Of a stretch of DNA of 64,000 bases, positions 27,954 to 37,803 are shown one piece after another (the first letter of the stretch is position 1; each line of letters starts with the position of its first letter). The notes beneath the pieces are model-generated. The model was not told where the DNA came from and made no database searches. It was given only the letters and a program-made list of their open reading frames with translations. Source of the stretch: Flavobacterium cerinum (GTDB taxonomy: Bacteria; Bacteroidota; Bacteroidia; Flavobacteriales; Flavobacteriaceae); the NCBI RefSeq assembly GCF_024496085.1, contig NZ_CP101751.1:620001-684000 (forward strand), in the 5' to 3' direction. A program made the translations under genes and the position numbers.

Positions 27954-28943
27954 ATGTCAATAAAAAACGTACGTCTGGAAGTAATGCAGTTTCTGGAAAA
28001 AAACATCGACCATTTTGTCGAGCAATATCTGTTGCCAATAGAAAAAATCTGGCAACCGACAGATTTACTGCCGAATTCCGAACAAGAAACATTTCTTGAA
28101 GACGTTAAAGAATTAAGAGAAATCGCAAAAGACCTGCCTTATGATTTTTGGGTAGTTCTTGTAGGCGACACCATTACTGAAGAAGCACTTCCTACTTATG
28201 AATCCTGGTTAATGGATGTAGAAGGCGTATCACAACACCCGGACAACGGATGGTCGAAATGGATTCGTCAATGGACCGGTGAAGAAAATCGTCACGGGGA
28301 TTTATTAAACAAATACCTTTATCTTTCCGGACGTGTTAACATGCGCGAGGTAGAAATTACGACACAACATTTAATCACCGATGGTTTCGACCCGGGAACC
28401 GATCGCGATCCGTACAAAAACTTTGTATTTACCAGTTTTCAGGAATTAGCAACTTATGTATCGCATAATCGTGTGGCACAAATTGCTAAAAAATTCGGAG
28501 ACCACAAACTTTCTAAAATCTGTAAAATGATTGCCGGAGACGAAATGCGTCATCACCATGCTTATAGTGAATTCGTAAATCGTATTTTTAAAGTGGATCC
28601 AAGCGAAATGATGCTGGCATTTCATTATATGATGAAACAAAAGATTACCATGCCGGCAAATCTTATCCGTGAATCCGGAGAGAAAATCGGAACGGCTTTC
28701 GAACAGTTCTCGGAATCGGCACAACGTATCGGTGTTTACACTTCCATGGATTATGTGGACATCCTTCAGAAACTGATTCAAAAATGGGAAATTGAAAAAA
28801 TTACCGGTTTAACGGATGAAGCGGAAAAAGCCCGTGATTATTTAATCAAATTACCGGCTCGAATGACTCGTATTGCTGAAAGGATGACTGTCTCTCAGGA
28901 ATCTCATATTTTTAAATGGGTACAACCGGCTCTAATAAAATAA
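27954..28943 (+). CDS. Acyl-ACP desaturase (fatty acid desaturase type 2)
   Basis: 329 residues of the ferritin-like soluble desaturase family. The di-iron ligands sit in two ExxH motifs, TGEENRHGDLLNKYLYLSGR and GDEMRHHHAYSEF. These enzymes insert a cis double bond into acyl-ACP using O2 and reduced ferredoxin. It is cytoplasmic and cotranscribed with the PlsC-type gene, fitting membrane fluidity control. Confidence 0.92.
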   Translation: MSIKNVRLEVMQFLEKNIDHFVEQYLLPIEKIWQPTDLLPNSEQETFLEDVKELREIAKDLPYDFWVVLVGDTITEEALPTYESWLMDVEGVSQHPDNGWSKWIRQWTGEENRHGDLLNKYLYLSGRVNMREVEITTQHLITDGFDPGTDRDPYKNFVFTSFQELATYVSHNRVAQIAKKFGDHKLSKICKMIAGDEMRHHHAYSEFVNRIFKVDPSEMMLAFHYMMKQKITMPANLIRESGEKIGTAFEQFSESAQRIGVYTSMDYVDILQKLIQKWEIEKITGLTDEAEKARDYLIKLPARMTRIAERMTVSQESHIFKWVQPALIK

Positions 28944-28958
28944 TATTGAAACTTTATC

Positions 28959-28988
28959 AAAAATCCTTTCGTAACCGGAAGGATTTTT
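28959..28988 (+). terminator. Terminator after the desaturase gene
   Basis: AAAAATCCTT / AAGGATTTTT hairpin ending in T residues. Confidence 0.85.
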
Positions 28989-29002
28989 AAATTATATCCT
29001 CT

Positions 29003-29647
29003 ATGAATCTAATTGACAACACTATCCTTTTTGTAAAAAAACAACTCGAAAATGCCGAGGGCGGACATGACTGGTTCCATATCGAACGTGTATACAAAAA
29101 TGCTTTATTAATCGCTCAGGGAGAATCGTGTGATCTTACCGTGGTTAAACTCGGCGCTTTACTACATGATGTGGCCGACAGTAAGTTTCATAACGGTGAT
29201 GAAACCGTGGGTCCGAAAGTGGCCCGCACTTTTCTTGAAAGTGAAAATGTTCCGGAAGCTACCATCCAACATGTAATCAATATCATTGAAAACATTTCGT
29301 TTAAAGGCGGGAACTTCGAAAGAAAATTCCACTCTAAAGAACTGGATATCGTTCAGGATGCGGATCGTCTGGATGCCATCGGTGCTATTGGTATTGCAAG
29401 AGCTTTTAATTACGGTGGTTTTAAAAACAGAACCTTACACAATCCGAATATTCCGGTGAATATGAGTATGTCTAAAGAGGAATACAAAAAGACGGAAGCG
29501 CCAACTATTAATCATTTTTACGAAAAGTTATTGCTTCTTAAAGATCGTATGAATACCGAAACAGGAAAAAAAATAGCTTTAGATCGTCATAACTATATGG
29601 AAGGTTTTCTTTCTCAGTTTTATGCCGAATGGGACGGGGAAAAATAA
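29003..29647 (+). CDS. HD-domain phosphohydrolase
   Basis: 214 residues. The HD metal site is seen as GGHDWFHIERVYKNAL, LGALLHDVADSKFH and VQDADRLDAIGAIGIAR. This subgroup (YedJ/YpgQ-like) hydrolyses nucleotides or phosphoesters; the substrate is unknown. It ends 1 bp from the convergent gene at 29648. Confidence 0.9.
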   Translation: MNLIDNTILFVKKQLENAEGGHDWFHIERVYKNALLIAQGESCDLTVVKLGALLHDVADSKFHNGDETVGPKVARTFLESENVPEATIQHVINIIENISFKGGNFERKFHSKELDIVQDADRLDAIGAIGIARAFNYGGFKNRTLHNPNIPVNMSMSKEEYKKTEAPTINHFYEKLLLLKDRMNTETGKKIALDRHNYMEGFLSQFYAEWDGEK

Positions 29648-31138
29648 TCAGGTTTCCGCAACCAGTTTTAAGGTGATTTCATAGATATTTTTCTTCTCAA
29701 TTTTGGCTTTTAACCAGGCGTAAAAACTCATTACAAAAATATCTTCTTCCCGATAAGACTTCCATTGGAAAGATGCTTCAACCTGTTTTTGAAAAGCTTC
29801 AGAAGCAAAATTTTCAGGCGTGTCCAGGTATTTCTCTACTAAAGAAAGAAATATCAGGACACGTTTTTCATTGATTGTTGTCAGGTATTTTTTATAGCGC
29901 CTCTTAAAACTATTTAATCGGGACATTACATAATCGATATTTTTCAATTCGACGTGGAGTAATATTTCGATTAAATTCTTTTTAATAGTCCATTCCATGC
30001 TTTGTTTTTTCTCATACCACGTATCCGTATGCGCGAAATTTTTAAAAACCTGTTTTAACTGATCCAGTTTCAGTTGCTGAAAATAGAAAACGGCAAGACT
30101 TAATTGCAGATCCAACACTTCAGAAATCTCAGCTCCTTTGCAGTCATTTAAGATAGTCTCAGTCTGAGTAATCGCAAATTCGGCATTCCCGGAATAATTT
30201 GCTATAAGACAATGCAGTAATTTCAGACGATAATAAAACTGTCGGTAATATACTTTATCCTGTTTTTTCATTTCCGACTCCATCTTATCCAAATACAGCA
30301 TGGCTTCTTCAAACTTTTTATTTCTGAAAAGCGTATTGCCCATAAAATACAATATCTGAATGTGGTAAAACAAATGCTGATCTGCCAGTTCTTTTTTTGC
30401 CTGTATAAAACGATAGCTTTTATGTACAAATCGCTCGATTTGATGATAATCATTCCGTAAGGCGGCGTATTCGTTAGCGATAAACAAAATCTGATACAGC
30501 GATTTAAATGTCAGAATTTCCTTAAGAGAGATATTAAACTGCTCAATCGTGCTGGTAATCACAATCTGAAAATCGAAGAATACTGCTCCTTCTTTTATTT
30601 TCGACAATTCTTTCCGCAATAAAGCATAGCCTAAATTGAGTTGTTCTTCCTGTAAAAACTTCTTTTGATTCTCTCGGTATTTTTCTATCAATTCTGAAAA
30701 AATCATTTTTTCATCCAGATGTGCATATTCAATCTGAAGGTGATAAATTTCATTCAGCAGATTAAAATGCTCCTCTTTTAGTGCTTTTTCTTCCGCTTTT
30801 CGCAATATTTTAAAAGCCGGTTTATACTGTTTATGCTTAAAAAACACCTTCCCGGCTATAATCAGTTTTAGGATGACTTTCTCTTCTGAAGTCTCATCTT
30901 CAAAACGCTTATTTGTTATAAAAGTAACCAGATTATCGTACAAACGTTTGCGAAGTGCATACAGAGCCGGTTTGTTTTTATAATCAATATTATTTTCATT
31001 TATATCATCAGATTTAAGCAAGTTAAAAAGTTGAATATTTTGCGTATCATGTCTTTTATTTTGCTGTTTTAAAAAACGAATAAATTCTTGTTTTTCAGCA
31101 TCTGATAATATATTTATAATTCCGGAAACAGAATTCAT
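29648..31138 (-). CDS. Uncharacterised helical-repeat protein
   Basis: 496 residues from ATG 31138 (MNSVSGIINILSDAEKQEF); the frame is open 13 codons further upstream. The protein is almost entirely helical, rich in Lys, Glu, Leu and Tyr, with TPR-like helix pairs (for example YRENQKKFLQEEQLNLGYAL and DKMESEMKKQDKVYYRQFYY). No signal peptide, membrane segment or catalytic motif is seen. I do not recognise the family. A TPR-like scaffold is the most I can support. Confidence 0.7.
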   Translation of the reverse strand: MNSVSGIINILSDAEKQEFIRFLKQQNKRHDTQNIQLFNLLKSDDINENNIDYKNKPALYALRKRLYDNLVTFITNKRFEDETSEEKVILKLIIAGKVFFKHKQYKPAFKILRKAEEKALKEEHFNLLNEIYHLQIEYAHLDEKMIFSELIEKYRENQKKFLQEEQLNLGYALLRKELSKIKEGAVFFDFQIVITSTIEQFNISLKEILTFKSLYQILFIANEYAALRNDYHQIERFVHKSYRFIQAKKELADQHLFYHIQILYFMGNTLFRNKKFEEAMLYLDKMESEMKKQDKVYYRQFYYRLKLLHCLIANYSGNAEFAITQTETILNDCKGAEISEVLDLQLSLAVFYFQQLKLDQLKQVFKNFAHTDTWYEKKQSMEWTIKKNLIEILLHVELKNIDYVMSRLNSFKRRYKKYLTTINEKRVLIFLSLVEKYLDTPENFASEAFQKQVEASFQWKSYREEDIFVMSFYAWLKAKIEKKNIYEITLKLVAET

Positions 31139-31262
31139 AGTTTTTATTTTCGTATATAAACAAAAATAATAAATCATTTTATATCGTCAGTTTTTATTAA
31201 AATCTAATTTTAAATACTCTTTTTTTTATAAGAATTTTAACCTAACAAAAAACAAAATCATT

Positions 31263-31727
31263 ATGGAAAATTTCAAACCATCAGAAACTGTAGAAACCGT
31301 TTCAAAAAATCAGGGAACTCCTAAAAACAATATACAAAAACCCAGCAATGCGTTCGTGGGTGCTTCCTGGAGCGTACTTCTTATAGGCGTATCGGCGTAT
31401 TGTATTGGTTTAACGAATGCAGCAATGCAATTAAATGAAAAAGGCTATTACTTTACTTTATTACTATTTGGTCTGTTTTCTGTTATTTCCGTTCAAAAAA
31501 GTGTACGTGATAAAATGGAAGGCATACCGGTAACCGAAATTTATTACGGAATCAGTTGGTTTTCGATGATAGCCTCCATTACACTCCTAACGATTGGTTT
31601 ATGGAATGCTGATCTGGCATTGAGCGAAAAAGGGTTTTTCGGTATGGCGTTTGTCTTAAGCTTGTTTGCTGCTATTACTGTTCAGAAAAACACTCGTGAC
31701 ATAAAAATGGCCGATTCTAATAATTAA
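31263..31727 (+). CDS. YiaA/YiaB-family inner membrane protein
   Basis: 154 residues. After a polar N-terminus come two copies of a two-helix unit: ASWSVLLIGVSAYCIGLTNA...FSVISVQKSVRDK and ISWFSMIASITLLTIGLWNA...AAITVQKNTRD. This doubled YiaAB two-helix domain is typical. It lies in the inner membrane; function unknown. Confidence 0.85.
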   Translation: MENFKPSETVETVSKNQGTPKNNIQKPSNAFVGASWSVLLIGVSAYCIGLTNAAMQLNEKGYYFTLLLFGLFSVISVQKSVRDKMEGIPVTEIYYGISWFSMIASITLLTIGLWNADLALSEKGFFGMAFVLSLFAAITVQKNTRDIKMADSNN

Positions 31728-31780
31728 ACCACTCTTTATTTTAGATTAAAAACCGTATTTTAGTGGTAAAACATACCGTT

Positions 31781-33046
31781 ATGAGTGCAAAAATCATCAA
31801 AGAATTACCCAAATTAGTCGATGCTCAGATTATCACTCCGGAAACGGCAGCGGCCATCGAGCAGTACTATCGCAATAGCCCGAGTACAAAATCCAATAGT
31901 CTTCTGACTATTTTCGGAGTATTGGGTGCTATTTTAATCGGCTTGGGCATTATCCTGATTTTTGCACATAACTGGGATGATCTTTCAAAAACCACAAAAG
32001 TTTTGCTGGCCTTTTTGCCGCTTATCGGTTCTCAGTTTTTAACCGGTTATACCATCATCAAACAGAAAAATTCCGTTTGGAAGGAAGTTTCCGGAACGCT
32101 ATTGTTTTTCGCCATCGGAGCTACAATTGCGTTGATCAGTCAGATTTATCATATTCCGGGAAATTTAGGTAATTTTCTACTTACCTGGATAGTATTGTCC
32201 GTACCGATTCTTTACATTTTAAAATCGAATTCACTGGCATTGCTTCATCTTATTTTCGCCACTTATTATGGTGTAGAAGCAGGCTATGGCAGAACCGGTT
32301 ATCCGTGGCTATATCTCGTTTTGATTGTGCTCTTTCTTCCTCATTATTACCGGTTATACAAAGCGCATCCGAAAGGAAATATTACTTCCGTTTTCCATTG
32401 GCTTCTCCCGTTTAGCATTACTATTATGTTGGGTGCCTTTTTAAGCGGAACATCCCGATTGGGCTTCCTGATCTACATTTCTCTTTTCGGATTATTTTAC
32501 AATATCGGTAAACTCACCTATTTTGAAGAGCATCGATTTATAAGAAACGGCTATCAGATAATCGGCATTCTCGGAACCAGTATTCTAGCAATTATCTTAA
32601 GTTCGAAATGGTTCTGGCTGGAATTTTACAACTCTGTTCATTCCAACTTTACCGATCTTATTCTGCTCTTTTTATTACAGTTCGTTTCTTTGTTCTTGAT
32701 GTGGTCCTATTTTCAAAAGAAGAAAGACATCAAACAATTTACTGCGTTTCAGATTTTATTCCTTGTTTTTGATGTCATCTTTCTGTTGGGAATAACCAAT
32801 TCCATCATAGGTATGGTTTTAACCAATATCATTGTTTTATTACTGGGTGTTCTAATGATAAAAAACGGTTCGCAACAGGCCGATTTTACTGTCCTGAATT
32901 ACGGATTACTTCTGATTTCAATCTTGATCATTTGTCGTTTTTTCGATACCAATATTTCCTTTGTGATCCGGGGATTGTTATTTATTGCGGTTGGCGTTGG
33001 TTTTTTCTACGCGAATTATATTCTATTAAAAAGACAAAAAAAATAA
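31781..33046 (+). CDS. DUF2157 membrane protein
   Basis: 421 residues from ATG 31781; a GTG at 31763 is less likely. A short soluble N-terminus (ELPKLVDAQIITPETAAAIEQYY) precedes the DUF2157 core with about 11-12 transmembrane helices (FGVLGAILIGLGIILIFAHN and others). Function is unknown. The next gene, 6 bp downstream, is a GDYXXLXY-domain protein; this pair is a recurring neighbourhood, suggesting a joint envelope role. Confidence 0.85.
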   Translation: MSAKIIKELPKLVDAQIITPETAAAIEQYYRNSPSTKSNSLLTIFGVLGAILIGLGIILIFAHNWDDLSKTTKVLLAFLPLIGSQFLTGYTIIKQKNSVWKEVSGTLLFFAIGATIALISQIYHIPGNLGNFLLTWIVLSVPILYILKSNSLALLHLIFATYYGVEAGYGRTGYPWLYLVLIVLFLPHYYRLYKAHPKGNITSVFHWLLPFSITIMLGAFLSGTSRLGFLIYISLFGLFYNIGKLTYFEEHRFIRNGYQIIGILGTSILAIILSSKWFWLEFYNSVHSNFTDLILLFLLQFVSLFLMWSYFQKKKDIKQFTAFQILFLVFDVIFLLGITNSIIGMVLTNIIVLLLGVLMIKNGSQQADFTVLNYGLLLISILIICRFFDTNISFVIRGLLFIAVGVGFFYANYILLKRQKK

Positions 33047-33052
33047 CAGGCC

Positions 33053-33613
33053 ATGAAAACAAAACAATTCGTACTGCTTTTTAGCATTGTGGCGCTGATA
33101 CAGCTTGCCGTTCCTACTTCCATGATATGGGAGAATCAAAAGACAATTGAAAACGGAACCGTATATAAATTCAAAACAGCACCTATTGATCCTAATGATC
33201 CTTTTATCGGGAAATATATTGCCTTACAGTATGCTTTAGAATCCTTTCCGTCAAAAGATTCAATTTGGGAAAGCGGCGATCCTGTTTTTATTTATCTGGG
33301 TAAAGACACCGATGGATTTGCTACGCTGAAAAAAGCAGTAAAAAACAAAGAAAAAGATAACCCGGATGATTATGTGATTGCTAAAGTCAATTATAATTTT
33401 GACGGAGTAGTTCATTTTATATTTCCGTTTAACACCTATTATATGGAGGAAAGTAAGGCTTATGATGCAGAAACAGCCTATCGCGAGCAGGTTCGCGACA
33501 CAACTTCTTCTTATCCGACTTACGCTCTTGTACATGTAAAAGACGGAAAAGCGGTGTTATCAGATGTGATCATTAAAAATACTCCGATAAAAGAGTATGT
33601 TCGTAAAAAATAA
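33053..33613 (+). CDS. GDYXXLXY-domain protein
   Basis: 186 residues with an N-terminal membrane anchor and the family hallmark in the form GKYIALQY (residues about 49-56), preceded by DPNDPF. It is the regular partner of DUF2157 proteins. Function is unknown. A terminator and a heptanucleotide microsatellite follow. Confidence 0.82.
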   Translation: MKTKQFVLLFSIVALIQLAVPTSMIWENQKTIENGTVYKFKTAPIDPNDPFIGKYIALQYALESFPSKDSIWESGDPVFIYLGKDTDGFATLKKAVKNKEKDNPDDYVIAKVNYNFDGVVHFIFPFNTYYMEESKAYDAETAYREQVRDTTSSYPTYALVHVKDGKAVLSDVIIKNTPIKEYVRKK

Positions 33614-33641
33614 AAGCTCTTACCAGTATTGATAAGAGCTT
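33614..33641 (+). terminator. Terminator of the DUF2157 operon
   Basis: AAGCTCTTA / TAAGAGCTT hairpin directly followed by the T-rich microsatellite. Confidence 0.75.
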
Positions 33642-33642
33642 C

Positions 33643-33848
33643 TCTTTATTCTTTATTCTTTATTCTTTATTCTTTATTCTTTATTCTTTATTCTTTATTC
33701 TTTATTCTTTATTCTTTATTCTTTATTCTTTATTCTTTATTCTTTATTCTTTATTCTTTATTCTTTATTCTTTATTCTTTATTCTTTATTCTTTATTCTT
33801 TATTCTTTATTCTTTATTCTTTATTCTTTATTCTTTATTCTTTATTCT
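33643..33848. repeat. Heptanucleotide microsatellite (CTTTATT)n
   Basis: About 29 uninterrupted copies of the 7-bp unit CTTTATT fill the space between two convergent genes, starting right after a terminator and ending just before the stop of the enoyl-CoA hydratase gene at 33854. Because 7 is not a multiple of 3, all frames are open and give a meaningless SLFFILY repeat. Copy number is expected to vary by slippage. Confidence 0.97.
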
Positions 33849-33853
33849 CTTAA

Positions 33854-34636
33854 CTATTTCCCCGGAAATTCGGCTTTTCTTTTTTCTAAGAAAGCGGTTG
33901 TTCCTTCTTTAAAATCTTCAGTTCCGAAACATTCTCCGAAAGCACGAATTTCGGTATGATAACCGTTAACCCCTTCTTCGAAGCTGGCGTTTACCGCCTG
34001 AATGGCTTTTCCGATAGCTACACTTGAATTTTTAGTAATTTTTCCGGCAATATTTTTAGCCAGATCCATCAATTCAGCCTGTGGTACTACATGATTCACC
34101 AATCCGTAATTTAATGCTGTTGCTGCATCGATCATTCCGGCCGTCATAATCATTTCCATTGCACGACCTTTTCCAACTAATTGCGGTAAACGTTGTGTTC
34201 CGCCATATCCCGGGATAACCCCTAATGATACTTCCGGAAGTCCCATTTTAGCATTATCCGAAGCAACACGGAAATGAGCCGACATGGCCAGTTCCAATCC
34301 GCCTCCCAAAGCAAATCCATTAATTGCAGCGATCACCGGTGTTTCCATATTCTGAACAAAATCAAAAAGCATTTCTTGCCCCTGAGCAGCCAGACGTCCT
34401 CCCTCTTTAACTGAAAAGTTAGCAAACTCTGAAATATCTGCTCCGGCTACAAAAGCTTTCTCTCCGCTACCGGTTATAATAATTACTTTCGTCGATCGGT
34501 CTTCATTCTCTGCTTTAAAAGCTTTATGTAATTCTTCTATTGTTGCCTTGTTAAGCGCATTCAGTTTGGTTGGACGGTTAATTGTGATAACCGCTACGCC
34601 ATTTTCTTTTTCAATTAAAATGTTTTCGTAGTTCAT
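33854..34636 (-). CDS. Enoyl-CoA hydratase/isomerase family protein
   Basis: 260 residues of the crotonase fold. Oxyanion-hole and acid residues are visible in AGADISEFANF and LGGGLELAMSAHFRVASDNAKMGLPEVSLGVIPGYGGTQ. The two Glu positions (in LELA and LPEV) fit a genuine hydratase that adds water to 2-enoyl-CoA in fatty-acid or amino-acid breakdown. Its stop is only 5 bp from the microsatellite. The sensor kinase gene lies 10 bp upstream on the same strand. Confidence 0.92.
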   Translation of the reverse strand: MNYENILIEKENGVAVITINRPTKLNALNKATIEELHKAFKAENEDRSTKVIIITGSGEKAFVAGADISEFANFSVKEGGRLAAQGQEMLFDFVQNMETPVIAAINGFALGGGLELAMSAHFRVASDNAKMGLPEVSLGVIPGYGGTQRLPQLVGKGRAMEMIMTAGMIDAATALNYGLVNHVVPQAELMDLAKNIAGKITKNSSVAIGKAIQAVNASFEEGVNGYHTEIRAFGECFGTEDFKEGTTAFLEKRKAEFPGK

Positions 34637-34646
34637 GATCTAATTT

Positions 34647-36122
34647 TTATGTGTTGATGATCGGTAGTGTTACCAAAAATTCGGTTCCCTTTCCATTCTC
34701 ACTTTGAAATGTAATGGTTCCGTTATAATTTTCTACAATATTCTTAATAATTCCCAAACCTAATCCCATTCCACTGGTTTTTGTCGTGAATTTTGGTTCG
34801 AAAATACGATTTTTATGCTCCATACTAATACCAATCCCATTGTCTTTAACAATAATTTTGGCATTGTTATTCTCTTTGTAAACTTTTACTTCAATTTTTG
34901 GCGCCGGTTCGGTATCCGGAATGGCCTGAATGGCATTTTTAACCAGATTGGTAATGATGCGTATTAATTGCGTCCGATCAATTTTGGTAATGATCTCTTG
35001 CTGTTCCGCTTCAAAATAGATATAATATTCATTAAAAATATCCAGTGCCAGTTGTACCACTTTTACCACATCGAGTGTTTCATTTTGTTGCGCCGGCATC
35101 GTTGCAAAATTGGAAAAAGCCGAGGCTACAGAACTCATCGTATCGATTTGCTGAATCAACGTTTTGGAATAATCATCTACTTTTTGGTTGACATTCGGAT
35201 CATTCGGATCGAACTTACGTTGAAAACTCTGTACCGTAAGTCGCATTGGTGTCAGCGGATTTTTGATCTCGTGCGCTACTTGCTTGGCCATTTCTCTCCA
35301 GGCTTGTTCCCTTTCGCTTTGCGCCAGTTTTTCAGCACTTTCTTCCAGTTTATCCACCATTCCATTATAAGCCGTAATCAAGGAAATAATCTCCTTACTA
35401 CTGGATGCTTCAATCGGTATTTTTTCGTTTTTCTTATTGAATCGGGTATCGTAAATCCTTTCACTGATTGTTTGCAACGATTTTGTAATATAACTCGACA
35501 GGAAATAGGCCAACATAATCGAAGTCAACAACATGAAAAAATACACCTGACCAAAACGAATCAGGAAGTTTTTGACTTCATTCTCATAAAAACTGGTTTC
35601 TTCCCGATACGGTAAATTCAGAATTCCTAACGGCTTGAACTTTGTATCTTTCAAATAACTATAAGAAGATCGGTATCGCTGACCGTCTATTTGGCGTAAA
35701 TCAACAAAACGCTTACTGGTAGAGGATTGTATAATTTTTAGAATAATCGGTGAGATAGGGCGAGCCAGACTGTCGATCGAAAAGTTTCCTTTCGAAGAAA
35801 TCAACAGGTTTCCTTTCAGATCGTGAATATTAATTTCCAGTGCATGGATATTTGCCAATTCCTGGATTTTATCTTTAAAAATCAACGGCAGATTTTCCGT
35901 CGTTAAGGGATAAGTAGTTGTAGAAAGGATATAATTGATGTGTTGGGTAATCGCATCTTCTTTTCGCTCCAGACGATCCTGATGATAAATACGAGCTTCC
36001 TTTCGAAACTGGTAAATTGACACGGTTGCAATCAAAACCGACGCAATTAATGTCAGGACGATCATCGAGAAAAAGATCCTGACCTGTAATGATAACTGCG
36101 TTATTTTGAAATCTTTGAACAT
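34647..36122 (-). CDS. NtrY-like sensor histidine kinase
   Basis: 491 residues: TM helix (about 14-36), a periplasmic sensor region of about 130 residues, a second TM helix (about 192-212), HAMP linker, HisKA with VAHEIKNPLTPMRLTVQSF (phospho-accepting His), and HATPase with N box (LVKNAIQAI) and G boxes (KDNGIGIS, SGMGLGLGI). It autophosphorylates in response to an unknown envelope signal. No response regulator is next to it. The hemJ gene ends directly before it (adjacent bases), so both may be cotranscribed. Confidence 0.9.
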   Translation of the reverse strand: MFKDFKITQLSLQVRIFFSMIVLTLIASVLIATVSIYQFRKEARIYHQDRLERKEDAITQHINYILSTTTYPLTTENLPLIFKDKIQELANIHALEINIHDLKGNLLISSKGNFSIDSLARPISPIILKIIQSSTSKRFVDLRQIDGQRYRSSYSYLKDTKFKPLGILNLPYREETSFYENEVKNFLIRFGQVYFFMLLTSIMLAYFLSSYITKSLQTISERIYDTRFNKKNEKIPIEASSSKEIISLITAYNGMVDKLEESAEKLAQSEREQAWREMAKQVAHEIKNPLTPMRLTVQSFQRKFDPNDPNVNQKVDDYSKTLIQQIDTMSSVASAFSNFATMPAQQNETLDVVKVVQLALDIFNEYYIYFEAEQQEIITKIDRTQLIRIITNLVKNAIQAIPDTEPAPKIEVKVYKENNNAKIIVKDNGIGISMEHKNRIFEPKFTTKTSGMGLGLGIIKNIVENYNGTITFQSENGKGTEFLVTLPIINT

Positions 36123-36680
36123 TTATGACTGGTTTCTTTCCCGGATTCGCTTATATAATTTATAGCCCAACATAAGCAGAATCGAAAATACAAAAATTCC
36201 GATTACGCCATAAATCCAATTTAGCGCATCTTTTAATATTACCAAAAATACCACTGCAAACAGAATAAGAGTTGCTCCTTCGTTCCAGATTCGGAAAAAC
36301 GCTGAAGTATGGCGCACCTCGTTCCGCTGTAATTGTCGGAATATCTGATGGCATTTCAGATGATACAGGTATAACAAAAAAACAAAAGCAAGCTTAACAT
36401 GCATCCAGGGCATTTTCAACCAGGCATTACCCAATGTGGTAAAAAACAACATCCAATAGGCAAAAATACTGGCTAGTATCGCCGATGGCCAGGTAATGAT
36501 ATACCATAACCGATAGGTCATGAGTTGATATTGCTTAATCAATATTTCTTTTTCCGGCGAAGGTTTATCTTTTGCTTCAGCGTGATAAACAAACAACCGA
36601 ACGATATAAAAAAGCCCTGCAAACCAGGTGATCACAAAGATCAGATGCAGGGATTTTATATAATTATAATATTCTTCCAT
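36123..36680 (-). CDS. hemJ: CopD/HemJ-family membrane protein, probable protoporphyrinogen IX oxidase
   Basis: 185 residues from ATG 36680, with four or five transmembrane helices. Features of HemJ: an early His in SLHLIFVITWFAGLFYIVRLFVYH, a basic loop, and MPWMHVKLAFVFLLYLYHLKCH. HemJ oxidises protoporphyrinogen to protoporphyrin, the step before ferrochelatase. The gene lies 11 bp after hemH on the same strand, and no other protoporphyrinogen oxidase is in this heme locus, supporting the assignment over a copper-resistance role. Confidence 0.8.
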   Translation of the reverse strand: MEEYYNYIKSLHLIFVITWFAGLFYIVRLFVYHAEAKDKPSPEKEILIKQYQLMTYRLWYIITWPSAILASIFAYWMLFFTTLGNAWLKMPWMHVKLAFVFLLYLYHLKCHQIFRQLQRNEVRHTSAFFRIWNEGATLILFAVVFLVILKDALNWIYGVIGIFVFSILLMLGYKLYKRIRERNQS

Positions 36681-36691
36681 CAAAAATGACG

Positions 36692-37708
36692 TTAGTTTTT
36701 AGACCAGTCTTTAATCCAGCTACTCATGGTATCAATCCAGTTATCATCGTCGTTCAAACAAGGAATGGCTAAAAAGTTTTCACCTCCGTGTTCTTTAAAC
36801 TGATGGTTGGCTTCCATTGCGATTTCCTCCAATGTTTCCAGACAGTCTGCTACGAATGCCGGTGTAACTACGGCCAGATTTTTTATTCCCTGATCCGGCA
36901 TTTTATTGATTTCAATATCGGTATACGGTTCCAACCATTTATCTCCGGACAGTCGCGATTGAAACGTCTGACTGTATTTTTCTTTCGGAATATTCAATAA
37001 TTCCACTACTTGTCTTGTCGTTTCAAAACATTGATGACGGTAGCAAAACTCATGAGCCGGTGACGGTGTACTACAACACGATCCGTCAATTTTACAATGT
37101 GAACGTGTTACATCTGTTTTGCGGATATGACGTTCCGGTATACCGTGGTACGAAAATAACAAATGATCGTATTCAAATCCTTGTAAGTGTTTCTGAATTG
37201 AATCGGCCAGATTTTGGATATAGTCTTTTTTATTATAAAAAGCCGGTACAGTAGTAAATTTCATTTGCGGGAAATGCTTTTGACGCAGTTCCTCAGCCAG
37301 CACAAGAATTGTTGTTGTAGATGCCATAGCATGTTGCGGATACAATGGGAACAACATAACTTCCGTTACACCCTGATCCGCCAATTCCTGTAATCCGCTT
37401 AAAATAGACGGATTTCCGTAGCGCATAGCCAACGCAACCGGAACTTCAACTCTTTCCTGTACTTTTTTATGAGCACGTTTTGAAATCACTATTAAAGGAG
37501 AACCTTCTTCCCACCATATTTTTTTATAGGCTTCTGAAGATCGTTCCGGACGTTTTCTCAGGATAATACCTCTTACTAATAAGGCACGCAATAAAAAAGG
37601 TACATCAATTACGTATTTATCCATTAAAAATTCATCCAGATAAGGCTTTACATCTTTCGGTTCCGGGCTTTCCGGAGACCCCAGGTTTACTAACAATACT
37701 CCTTTCAT
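36692..37708 (-). CDS. hemH: Ferrochelatase
   Basis: 338 residues from ATG 37708 (MKGVLLVNLGSPESPEPKDV), preferred over an upstream TTG because the family starts at this motif. The active-site His is in LLFSYHGIPERHI and the acidic residue in VVTPAFVADCLETLEEI. It inserts Fe2+ into protoporphyrin IX at the inner membrane. A Cys-containing insert (CKIDGSCCSTPSPAHEFC) resembles the region that can bind an Fe-S cluster in some ferrochelatases. Confidence 0.95.
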   Translation of the reverse strand: MKGVLLVNLGSPESPEPKDVKPYLDEFLMDKYVIDVPFLLRALLVRGIILRKRPERSSEAYKKIWWEEGSPLIVISKRAHKKVQERVEVPVALAMRYGNPSILSGLQELADQGVTEVMLFPLYPQHAMASTTTILVLAEELRQKHFPQMKFTTVPAFYNKKDYIQNLADSIQKHLQGFEYDHLLFSYHGIPERHIRKTDVTRSHCKIDGSCCSTPSPAHEFCYRHQCFETTRQVVELLNIPKEKYSQTFQSRLSGDKWLEPYTDIEINKMPDQGIKNLAVVTPAFVADCLETLEEIAMEANHQFKEHGGENFLAIPCLNDDDNWIDTMSSWIKDWSKN

Positions 37709-37803
37709 AAATCTTTTTTTTGCAAAATTATCAGCTTGCAAATTATTTTATGGTTTCTATTAATCTCTTTTTTGAATATTCCTATAAATAAATTATATCG
37801 TGC

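Noticed and set aside
33629..33853. Plus-strand frame of 74 codons with SLFFILY repeats
   Set aside because: It is produced by the 7-bp microsatellite, which is open in every frame; there is no independent coding evidence.
34968..35615. Plus-strand frame of 215 codons
   Set aside because: Antisense to the sensor kinase gene, which has all kinase motifs.
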